Shown here one piece after another: positions 1 to 5,737 of a stretch of DNA of 9,245 nucleotides. Each line of letters starts with the position of its first letter. Within the stretch, counting starts at the first letter, position 1. The notes under the pieces are model-generated. The model did not search any database, was not told the DNA's origin, and was given only the letters and a program-made list of their open reading frames with translations. The position numbers were made by a program, and so were the translations under genes. Source of the DNA: Halieaceae bacterium (GTDB taxonomy: Bacteria; Pseudomonadota; Gammaproteobacteria; Pseudomonadales; Halieaceae); assembly GCA_018666295.1 (NCBI GenBank), contig JABIZW010000112.1, positions 1 to 9,245 of the forward strand, in the 5' to 3' direction.

Positions 1-1052
1 AACTCGATTTCAAGAACCTTTCTCGACGCACTGTAGAATCCGGGCGGGGTGTCTGGCACTGTTTCAATGTGAATGATCTCAGCACCCACCGCCTGCAAAC
101 GAGCAATGGCCTTATCGAACTGCGCATTGAGCCTGGGATTATCGTTGCGCGAATAATCCAAAACGCCAATGCGCATGCCGTTTACAACACTTGCGTCGAG
201 CCCGCTGAAATAATCGTTTTCCCAACCCGTCATACCGTCGAGCATCAGCGCGGCGCCCGCCACTGACTTAGTGATTGGACCTGCTGTGTCCTGCGTCGCC
301 GCAATGGGGATAATGTAATCGACCGCTAATAATCCGTGCGTAGGCTTCAAACCCACGACACCGTTGACTTGGGACGGGCAAATAATCGATCCGTTGGTCT
401 CAGTGCCTACGGCTCCAGCGGCAAGACTGGCAGCAGCCGCTACCGCCGATCCGGAGCTCGAGCCACAGGCTTGGCGGTCTAAAACGTGCGGATTCTTGAC
501 CAAACCACCGACCGAAGACCACCCGGAGACCGAGTGGGACGAGCGAAAGTTGGCCCACTGACTTAAGTTCGCTTTGCCTAAAACTATCGCGCCTGAGTCT
601 CGAAGACTCTCAACAAGCGGGCTGTCCCGGCGGGTCATGTTGCCGATGAGTGCCGTAGAGCCCGCGGTCGTTGCCAAGGCGTCCTTTGATTCAATATTGT
701 CTTTTAAAAGCACAGGTACGCCGTCAAGAGGGCTATTCGCCCTCCCCTTTGCGCGTCGCAAATCGCTTTTTTTAGCCAATTGCATGGCGCGGGCATTAAC
801 GGAGATTACCGCGTTCAGTGTCGGCCCCGATCGATTCAGCGCCTCGATACGGTTGAGGTAGGCGCGCGTCAGATCCTCCGATGAAAACCGATGACTTTCT
901 AAGCCGTGAACAATGTCTGGGAGTGACAGGGCCACCACGTCAATAGGCGGGACTGAAGGCTTCATGGCCTCGTGATGGTCTGCGCTGACCTGAGACCCGA
1001 TAAAACTGAACAAACAGGCTGCAGTGACACTAAAGCGTCGGATATTTCCCAT
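1..1052 (-). CDS. Exported amidase-signature hydrolase (C-terminus outside the window)
   Basis: This is the N-terminal 350 codons of an amidase-signature enzyme, a family that hydrolyses amide (sometimes ester) bonds through a Ser-cisSer-Lys triad. I translated the minus strand from the ATG at 1052, which has a perfect GGAGG at 1065-1061 with an 8-base gap. Residues 1-24 look like a Sec signal peptide (RR at 5-6, hydrophobic 9-19, cleavage after VSA), implying a periplasmic or secreted enzyme. Lys117 lies in LLKDN, the glycine/serine loop CGSSSGS is at 196-202 (cis-Ser about Ser198), and the nucleophile is Ser222 in TETNGSI. The 24-residue Ser198-Ser222 distance matches the family. The GTET-x-GSI-x-CPS pattern recalls bacterial peptide amidases, but the substrate cannot be read from sequence. 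Family members usually run to about 450-550 residues, so 100-200 are missing. It starts 20 bases after the esterase stop and is probably the last visible gene of that operon. Confidence 0.9.
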   Translation of the reverse strand, partial: MGNIRRFSVTAACLFSFIGSQVSADHHEAMKPSVPPIDVVALSLPDIVHGLESHRFSSEDLTRAYLNRIEALNRSGPTLNAVISVNARAMQLAKKSDLRRAKGRANSPLDGVPVLLKDNIESKDALATTAGSTALIGNMTRRDSPLVESLRDSGAIVLGKANLSQWANFRSSHSVSGWSSVGGLVKNPHVLDRQACGSSSGSAVAAAASLAAGAVGTETNGSIICPSQVNGVVGLKPTHGLLAVDYIIPIAATQDTAGPITKSVAGAALMLDGMTGWENDYFSGLDASVVNGMRIGVLDYSRNDNPRLNAQFDKAIARLQAVGAEIIHIETVPDTPPGFYSASRKVLEIE

Positions 1053-1060
1053 TGGACTGA

Positions 1061-1065
1061 CCTCC
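1061..1065 (-). promoter_or_regulatory. Shine-Dalgarno site of the amidase gene
   Basis: Read on the minus strand this is GGAGG, 8 bases before the ATG at 1052. It lies in the 20-base gap after the carboxylesterase stop codon. It fixes the amidase start and supports translation from a shared transcript with the upstream gene. Confidence 0.8.
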
Positions 1066-1072
1066 GTATTTA

Positions 1073-2683
1073 TTACTCTTGAGCCGAGAGAAAGGGCTGA
1101 CGGCTCGCAAAAATTTCAAGTGCTCGTTTCTTCACACCACTAACTGTGCGGGGCGTCGGATTTAACACGCGCGTAGTGAGCGAGTGCCGATTAAAGGCAG
1201 GCCAGCTCGACTCTCCGGGCGCATTTGGGTCACCGGTCTTTGCGAAGTTTGTCCAGTGGCGAGACAATATTTTAGACAACGCATGATCATCGTCCGACCA
1301 GTCGTAGCCTACTTTGTCTGTATTTCCAAACACATAGGCTAAATCACCTGAGTGGTATGCGCCGGCGCTCCGCGGGCCATCGGGCAGCTCAAGGTAAGGC
1401 TGGTCAGGCATATAAATATGAAACGCGGGCGGGACGTGATCCATAAAATAAAGGTAGACGTTATGGCCTGCTTCCGCGTGGTACTCGGCCCAGCGCTGCA
1501 TACCGAACGCCATGAAAACGTCGGTCGAGATCGCGTGTTGAATCTCACCAGGAGTCAACCCGGGCGACGCATACAGCGCCTTTAATTCTTGTGCAGAGTC
1601 ACCCGCAACTAGGGTTAAAAAACCCATAAGATCGGAGTCCGTCAGGGAGTCGTTCACCGGAAAAAGGTGCTCGCCCTCATTCGCCAAGAAACCCAGCATG
1701 AGCGGCACAGGTAACTGATCTGCTGAGGCATACGTCTGATGAGGCCACTGCTCAAGAACATCACCGTCGATGACGATACGACTGTCGCTCTCCCAACCAG
1801 AGACCACCATGGCCTCCAGTAGCGCATCGGGCGCAGTGTTATAGAGATCCGCGGCGGATGTCGCGCCAAGTGCTTGCACTAACAACTCCCCGCGCGCGTA
1901 ACCGTTTGCATCTGCCACAGACAGTGGTGTGACACAGCCTGCCGACTGCCCAATGGCCTTATGAAACAGTCCCTCAGAGTGGGCTGATGACAGGAGTGAA
2001 CAGACGCTTTGAGACCCTGCAGACTGACCGAAGACGGTCACGTTGCCGGGGTCACCCCCGAGGGCTTTCGCATTCTCTTGGATCCACGCCAGCGCTTTAA
2101 GCTTATCCATCAAACCGTAGTTACCCGACGTTCCTCGCGCAGAGGACTCGCTCAATAGAGGGTGCGCCAAAAATCCGAGCGGACCTAAACGGTAGTTAAT
2201 CGTCACGACCATGACACCTTTCTGTGCAAGGCTAGTACCGTCAAAAAGCAGTGAGTGGCTCTGGCCACTGATGTGCGCCCCCCCGTGAAACCACACCATA
2301 ATGGGGAGATTTTCAGCCTTGTTGCGGGCCCATACGTTCACGTAAAGGCAGTCTTCGGAGACTGGGAAGTCCTCCCTTCGCCACACGAAGTTCGAGGCGT
2401 GGCGCGGTTGATGGCAACTTTTAGCGAAAGTATCCGCGACACGAACGCCTTCCCACGATGGTGCCGACTGCGGCGGCTGCCACCGAAGGTCACCAACGGG
2501 TGCCGCCGCATAGGGCAAGCCCCTAAACACTGAAATACCCGCGTCATAGGGCGACGCGACGCCAGATACGGCGCCTTGCTGCAACGACACTACCTGAGAA
2601 GAAACGCTTTCCCTCTCGGCGCTGTCTGACGTGCAGGCGCTCAGAGCCATCATCAGTGCGATCAACAGTAACCATCTATACAT
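1073..2683 (-). CDS. Type-B carboxylesterase lipoprotein (COesterase, alpha/beta hydrolase)
   Basis: A 536-residue serine ester hydrolase of the carboxylesterase/cholinesterase family. An in-frame GTG at 2707 would add 8 residues, but AAGGAG at 2700-2695 lies inside that extension and serves the ATG at 2683 (gap 11) or a GTG at 2686 (gap 8). I chose 2683 because it gives a clean lipoprotein signal: MYRWLLLIALMMALSAC with lipobox LSAC, lipidated Cys17 and +2 Thr, which is compatible with sorting to the outer membrane. The family landmarks appear in order: GLPYAAAPVGDLRW near 55-68, the SEDCLYVNVW block near 109-118, oxyanion loop HGGAHISG at 133-140, nucleophile Ser221 in GQSAG, acid Glu336 in NEGEHLF, and His444 in YHSGDLAYVFG. 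The full triad is present and the length is normal. It lies 35 bases after the small acyl-CoA dehydrogenase gene and 20 before the amidase, so probably in one operon. The ester substrate is unknown. Confidence 0.92.
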   Translation of the reverse strand: MYRWLLLIALMMALSACTSDSAERESVSSQVVSLQQGAVSGVASPYDAGISVFRGLPYAAAPVGDLRWQPPQSAPSWEGVRVADTFAKSCHQPRHASNFVWRREDFPVSEDCLYVNVWARNKAENLPIMVWFHGGAHISGQSHSLLFDGTSLAQKGVMVVTINYRLGPLGFLAHPLLSESSARGTSGNYGLMDKLKALAWIQENAKALGGDPGNVTVFGQSAGSQSVCSLLSSAHSEGLFHKAIGQSAGCVTPLSVADANGYARGELLVQALGATSAADLYNTAPDALLEAMVVSGWESDSRIVIDGDVLEQWPHQTYASADQLPVPLMLGFLANEGEHLFPVNDSLTDSDLMGFLTLVAGDSAQELKALYASPGLTPGEIQHAISTDVFMAFGMQRWAEYHAEAGHNVYLYFMDHVPPAFHIYMPDQPYLELPDGPRSAGAYHSGDLAYVFGNTDKVGYDWSDDDHALSKILSRHWTNFAKTGDPNAPGESSWPAFNRHSLTTRVLNPTPRTVSGVKKRALEIFASRQPFLSAQE

Positions 2684-2694
2684 CACGACCCACA

Positions 2695-2700
2695 CTCCTT
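2695..2700 (-). promoter_or_regulatory. Shine-Dalgarno site that decides the esterase start
   Basis: The minus strand reads AAGGAG here. It lies 11 bases before the ATG at 2683 and 8 before a GTG at 2686, but downstream of the in-frame GTG at 2707. The longest possible frame is therefore unlikely to be the real protein. The ATG start also puts the positively charged n-region directly before the lipoprotein hydrophobic core. Confidence 0.7.
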
Positions 2701-2718
2701 GAATCACTCACGCGTGTG

Positions 2719-3777
2719 TCAAGCATCACACAGACCCTGAAGGCGGGCCGCCTCGTGCCGCACTTGCTCAGGTGAGCCCAAGAGCTGGCGGTTAAACCCG
2801 ATGCGCTTAAACCAATAGTGAAGTCCGACGAGATCGGTGAATCCCATACCGCCATGCACCTCGGTACTGGTCTTCGCTACAAACTGTCCGACCTCGGCAA
2901 GATGCGCTTTGGCATGACAGGCAGTCAGCGCCGCCTCGTTATCCATCTCATCAAACGCGTGCCCGGCGTACCAGACAAAAGACCGACACGGCTCAAGTTG
3001 TGAGGCCATTTCAGCGCACATGTGCTTCACCGCTTGGAAGGAGCCAATCGCTCGATTGAACTGCTTCCTGTCTAACGAATAGGCAACGGCCTGATCGAGC
3101 ATGTACTGCGCCGCGCCCAAGGTATCGGCCGCTTGAATAGTGCGGCCACGGTAGATCGTGTCACGAACTAACTGCGCATCGTCCGTCACAAGACAGGCGG
3201 GCGTCTGGCTAAAGTTCAGTTCACAGACACTGCGCGTCACATCGATCGTAGTCAGCGATTGACGCGCTAAATGTTCCGTTTCAACCATATAGACGCGACC
3301 ATCGGCAAGCGCCACCAAATAAGCATCAGCATCGGCATCCAGTGCATAGAGTGACTGCCCTGACAACTGGGAGTTAACCTCCGTCACCTGACCTTTTCGC
3401 GCCCCTACGAAGTCGCTGAAGGCAACACCCACACGGTAGTCACCACTCGCCATACCTGCTAGTGGATCGGTTGCACCTGCCCTATTCAGCAGGTGTGCGC
3501 CCATAATGGCAGTACTGAGAAAGGGTCCGGGACACGCGGCGTAACCCAGTGCCTCAGCAACAGCGACAGCATCAAGCATGCCGAGTTCGGCGCCACCGTG
3601 CGCCTCGGGTATAACTATGCCAGCTAGCCCCATGTCCGCTAAACCACGCCACATGTCGTTATCAGAGACATCACTCGCCGCGACCTTTCGAACACTTTCA
3701 AGTGAAACCTCTGTCGATAAGTACTTTCTCAGACTGTCATCGAGAAGCAGTTGATCTTGTGATAATCCAAACTCCAT
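2719..3777 (-). CDS. Small (non-catalytic?) subunit of a heteromeric acyl-CoA dehydrogenase
   Basis: A 352-residue acyl-CoA dehydrogenase (ACAD) homologue, shorter than the usual 380-400. The N-terminal helical domain (about 1-110) includes a Pro-Glu-x-x-Gly-Gly segment (57-62) typical of the family. The C-terminal helical domain has DRKQFNRAIGSFQAVKH (236-251), the FAD-contacting R-x-QF...FQ motif, and VHGGMGFTD (307-315), the Q-x-hGG-x-G-type nucleotide motif. The middle beta-domain (about 113-200) lacks the GxSEPxxGSD flavin motif. No Glu stands at either known catalytic position: the segment equivalent to MCAD Glu376 reads IGFNRQLLGS, and that of MCAD Thr255 reads YRGRTI. These losses match the small partners of alpha2beta2 ACADs such as the mycobacterial ChsE enzymes. 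The ATG at 3777 follows AGGGGG (gap 7), 16 bases after the large-subunit stop, so the two are probably co-translated. Confidence 0.87.
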   Translation of the reverse strand: MEFGLSQDQLLLDDSLRKYLSTEVSLESVRKVAASDVSDNDMWRGLADMGLAGIVIPEAHGGAELGMLDAVAVAEALGYAACPGPFLSTAIMGAHLLNRAGATDPLAGMASGDYRVGVAFSDFVGARKGQVTEVNSQLSGQSLYALDADADAYLVALADGRVYMVETEHLARQSLTTIDVTRSVCELNFSQTPACLVTDDAQLVRDTIYRGRTIQAADTLGAAQYMLDQAVAYSLDRKQFNRAIGSFQAVKHMCAEMASQLEPCRSFVWYAGHAFDEMDNEAALTACHAKAHLAEVGQFVAKTSTEVHGGMGFTDLVGLHYWFKRIGFNRQLLGSPEQVRHEAARLQGLCDA

Positions 3778-3793
3778 TTTTCAACCCCCTCTC

Positions 3794-4996
3794 TTATTTG
3801 GCGCTCGCTGCAGGAATTTTCGGTTCTTTGGGCATGCCAAGTCCGCGCTCACTGATGATGTTTTTCTGAATTTGCGATGTGCCACCGCCGATAATGAGCC
3901 CAAGATAAAACATGTATTGGTATTGCCATGCTCCATGACCTCGGACATGGGGGTTGTCGCCGTAACCCAGGCCAATCTCACCCATCACGTCAATGCCTAA
4001 GCACTCAATTTCGTGGCGCAATTCGGTCCCTGCCAGTTTCACGATCATTGCAGCCAACCGCACGTCTTGATTCTTATTGATCTTGGCAGACAGTAGCCGC
4101 ATGTCGTTGTACTGCATGGCGAGCGCGCGTCCCTCCAGCTTCATCAATCGATCGCGAAAAATGGGGTTATCCATGATCGGCGTACCGTTGATACTTTCCT
4201 CACGCATCAGACGCGCGACGCCATTTAGCCTATTAAGGGCAGCGTCGGGTGTCGCCAGTGAACCACGCTCATGACCTAAAATAGCGTTCGCAACCTGCCA
4301 ACCTTGACCCCGCTCGCCAACAATCTGGTCTTTTGGCACCCGAACGTCAGTGAAGAACACCTCGTTGAAATTCGCGTCACCTGTCATATCGACGAGGGGT
4401 CTTATCTCGATCCCAGGGGTATCCATTCGAAAGAGTAAAAACGAAATGCCCAAATGCTTGGGTGCATCGGGCTCGGTTCGCACCAAACAAAATATCCAAT
4501 CAGCGTGATGTGCCGTGCTGGTCCAAATCTTCTGCCCGTTAATAACCCACTCGTCACCATCGAGCTCGGCCTTAGTGGTGAGGCTTGCCAAGTCACTGCC
4601 GGCGCCCGGCTCGGAGTAGCCCTGGCACCAAATGATTTCTGCGTTAATCGTTGGACCGACAAAGGCCTGCTTTTGCGTCTCACTGCCCATTTCAAGCAGC
4701 ACGGGGGTCAGCATCGTCACGCCTTGCCCATTAAAGCCACGGTGCATCCGTGCCGCACCAAATTCCTCGGCGATAATACGAGACTTAATAATGTCAGGCT
4801 CTGCGCCAAAGCCGCCGTACTCGCTGGGAATCGTTCGACTGTGGTAGCCGTTTTCAATCAGGAGCCGTTGCCACTCCCGCAGTGCTGGACTTTTGAGACC
4901 GTCGCCCGGCCCCGGCTGCTTGTGCTTATGTGCTTGGATAAACGACTTCACTTCCTCTCGGAACGTGTCGTACTCGTGACCGTAAGACAGGTCCAT
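3794..4996 (-). CDS. Large, catalytic subunit of a heteromeric acyl-CoA dehydrogenase
   Basis: A 400-residue acyl-CoA dehydrogenase, expected to make an alpha,beta double bond in an acyl-CoA and pass electrons from FAD to electron-transfer flavoprotein in the cytoplasm. The N-terminal helical domain contains PSEYGGFG (57-64). The middle domain carries the flavin signature GYSEPGAGSDLAS (126-138) and WVINGQKIWTS (150-160). At the C-terminus GGGTSQIQKNII (370-381) replaces the YEGTSQIQ of medium-chain enzymes, so the Glu376 equivalent is Gly. A Glu is instead found at Glu243 in GHERG, the place of MCAD Thr255 where long-chain, isovaleryl and ChsE-type enzymes keep their base. The R-x-QF FAD motif of helix G is not evident here but is present in the downstream partner. 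The ATG at 4996 follows GAGG at 5007-5004 (gap 7). It is the first gene of the apparent ACAD-ACAD-esterase-amidase operon. The acyl chain is unknown. Confidence 0.93.
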   Translation of the reverse strand: MDLSYGHEYDTFREEVKSFIQAHKHKQPGPGDGLKSPALREWQRLLIENGYHSRTIPSEYGGFGAEPDIIKSRIIAEEFGAARMHRGFNGQGVTMLTPVLLEMGSETQKQAFVGPTINAEIIWCQGYSEPGAGSDLASLTTKAELDGDEWVINGQKIWTSTAHHADWIFCLVRTEPDAPKHLGISFLLFRMDTPGIEIRPLVDMTGDANFNEVFFTDVRVPKDQIVGERGQGWQVANAILGHERGSLATPDAALNRLNGVARLMREESINGTPIMDNPIFRDRLMKLEGRALAMQYNDMRLLSAKINKNQDVRLAAMIVKLAGTELRHEIECLGIDVMGEIGLGYGDNPHVRGHGAWQYQYMFYLGLIIGGGTSQIQKNIISERGLGMPKEPKIPAASAK

Positions 4997-5027
4997 GACA
5001 TAGCCTCAATTGCTTTTTTAAGACAGT

Positions 5028-5033
5028 AGCATA
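5028..5033 (-). promoter_or_regulatory. Candidate -10 box for the acyl-CoA dehydrogenase operon
   Basis: The minus strand reads TATGCT, four of six matches to TATAAT. Transcription would start near 5021, leaving a leader of about 25 bases before the ATG at 4996. The upstream -35 candidate (TGAATC, 17-base spacer) is weak. Confidence 0.35.
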
Positions 5034-5034
5034 C

Positions 5035-5049
5035 CGCCAGTTTCAGGCG
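5035..5049. promoter_or_regulatory. Imperfect 15-base palindrome, possible operator
   Basis: CGCCAGTTTCAGGCG has arms CGCC/GGCG plus an internal G/C pair, symmetric about 5042. It fills almost exactly the spacer between the candidate -35 and -10 boxes of the minus-strand promoter, where a TetR- or MerR-like regulator could act. No regulator gene is in the window, and a short GC-rich palindrome can arise by chance. Confidence 0.3.
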
Positions 5050-5097
5050 CGATTCAGTAATTAGGCCTACCGACGAACTGCAACGGGAAAACTGACG

Positions 5098-5103
5098 TAT
5101 GCT
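5098..5103 (+). promoter_or_regulatory. Candidate -10 box for the exporter/sulfite dehydrogenase operon
   Basis: TATGCT on the plus strand would place the transcript start near 5110, about 25 bases before the exporter ATG at 5136. No good -35 hexamer is seen at 16-18 bases. The assignment rests on the hexamer, its spacing and its mirror copy at 5033-5028. Confidence 0.3.
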
Positions 5104-5135
5104 TCGGCAACAACGCCTACTGCCCTTGGACGGTC

Positions 5136-5720
5136 ATGGACTTTTTATCTCACTACCTTGCACTGTGGACCTTTATCGTCGTCATGGTCTCGACACCTGG
5201 GCCTGCCAATATGTTGCTCATGACGGCAGGTGCACAACATGGGCTGGTAAAAACGTTGCCGTTCATTGCCGGTTTGACACTGGGAAAGTTGCTACTCAAT
5301 GTCGCCCTTGCGCTCGGGCTCATGGGTATCATCGAATCCTATCCCAGCATTGCAAAGGTCTTTGTCTATTGCTCAGGGGCTTACATGACGTATCTCGCGC
5401 TTCGGAACTGGACGCCAGCATCCGCCACCGCTAAAAGCACCGCCTTCACGTTTTGGTCTGGCAGCGTGGTTCACCCGCTCAGTCCTAAAACATGGATGAT
5501 GGCGACGCTCGCACTGACCCAGTTTGGCGATGCCTTTTCAAGCGCAGTTGAGCGACTCCTTGTGGTCCCACTCAGTTTTTTAGTGGCTCAAGTTTTTTTT
5601 GCCATCGTCTGGTGTTTGCTCGGATCACTGCTCAGTCGCGCGTTTGAGCATAGTCTGGTCATGCATCGAGCATTGATTTTATTGACGTTGGCCGTCATCG
5701 TTTGGGCCATGATGCAATAG
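5136..5720 (+). CDS. LysE/RhtB-family exporter
   Basis: A 194-residue inner-membrane protein of the LysE/RhtB superfamily, which exports amino acids and related small metabolites, usually by proton exchange. The family signature STPGPANMLLMTAGAQHG is at 19-36, just after the first membrane segment. The second-half motif HPLSPKTWMMA (113-123) matches the usual NPK-type element. Hydrophobic segments near 6-28, 42-66, 73-91, 140-165 and 175-193, plus a weaker one near 110-127, fit about six helices. The length is near the usual 200-210. The ATG at 5136 has no strong Shine-Dalgarno site, and no in-frame ATG precedes it closely. The sulfite dehydrogenase gene begins 17 bases after the stop, so the two are probably co-transcribed. 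The substrate cannot be told from sequence. The neighbour hints at a sulfur-containing compound, but that is only context. Confidence 0.88.
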   Translation: MDFLSHYLALWTFIVVMVSTPGPANMLLMTAGAQHGLVKTLPFIAGLTLGKLLLNVALALGLMGIIESYPSIAKVFVYCSGAYMTYLALRNWTPASATAKSTAFTFWSGSVVHPLSPKTWMMATLALTQFGDAFSSAVERLLVVPLSFLVAQVFFAIVWCLLGSLLSRAFEHSLVMHRALILLTLAVIVWAMMQ

Positions 5721-5721
5721 C

Positions 5722-5725
5722 GGAG
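5722..5725 (+). promoter_or_regulatory. Probable Shine-Dalgarno site of the sulfite dehydrogenase gene
   Basis: GGAG lies directly after the exporter stop codon (5718-5720) and 12 bases before the GTG at 5738. The spacing is longer than ideal. It is still the only purine-rich site near a start that gives a normal Tat signal peptide. Confidence 0.45.
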
Positions 5726-5737
5726 CACGCAGCCAGA

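Larger units (their letters stand above)
4997..5135. promoter_or_regulatory. Divergent promoter region between the acyl-CoA dehydrogenase and exporter operons
   Basis: These 139 bases separate two divergent start codons and must hold the promoters of both operons unless those lie inside genes. TATGCT occurs on the minus strand at 5033-5028 and on the plus strand at 5098-5103, forming a 7-base inverted repeat (AGCATAC...GTATGCT). Each copy sits about 30 bases from its own start codon. The -35 regions are poor matches to TTGACA on both sides, which would fit activator dependence. An imperfect palindrome (5035-5049) and a perfect 8-mer TAGGCCTA (5062-5069) lie between. No ORF in this stretch looks like a real gene. 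Confidence 0.6.

Noticed and set aside
69..861. Several plus-strand frames at the left edge
   Set aside because: They are antisense to the amidase, whose minus-strand frame is open to the window edge and carries the signal peptide and the Lys-Ser-Ser motifs.
2709..2716. Perfect palindrome CACGCGTG between the small acyl-CoA dehydrogenase and esterase genes
   Set aside because: It is eight bases long with no partner copy or promoter elements around it. It lies within an apparent operon, so chance is sufficient.
4454..5029. A 191-codon plus-strand open frame opposite the large acyl-CoA dehydrogenase, reaching into the control region
   Set aside because: It is antisense to a well-supported gene, and its product shows no domain, signal or coherent composition.
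5099..5434. A 111-codon plus-strand frame starting just before the exporter
   Set aside because: It overlaps the exporter in another frame. The exporter frame has the LysE signature and membrane segments, while this one has a Cys/His/Arg-rich shadow composition.
5576..5600. Runs of six and eight T inside the exporter gene, possible slippage or phase variation
   Set aside because: The reading frame is intact across both runs, and they encode ordinary hydrophobic membrane residues. Eight T alone is weak evidence for a switch.
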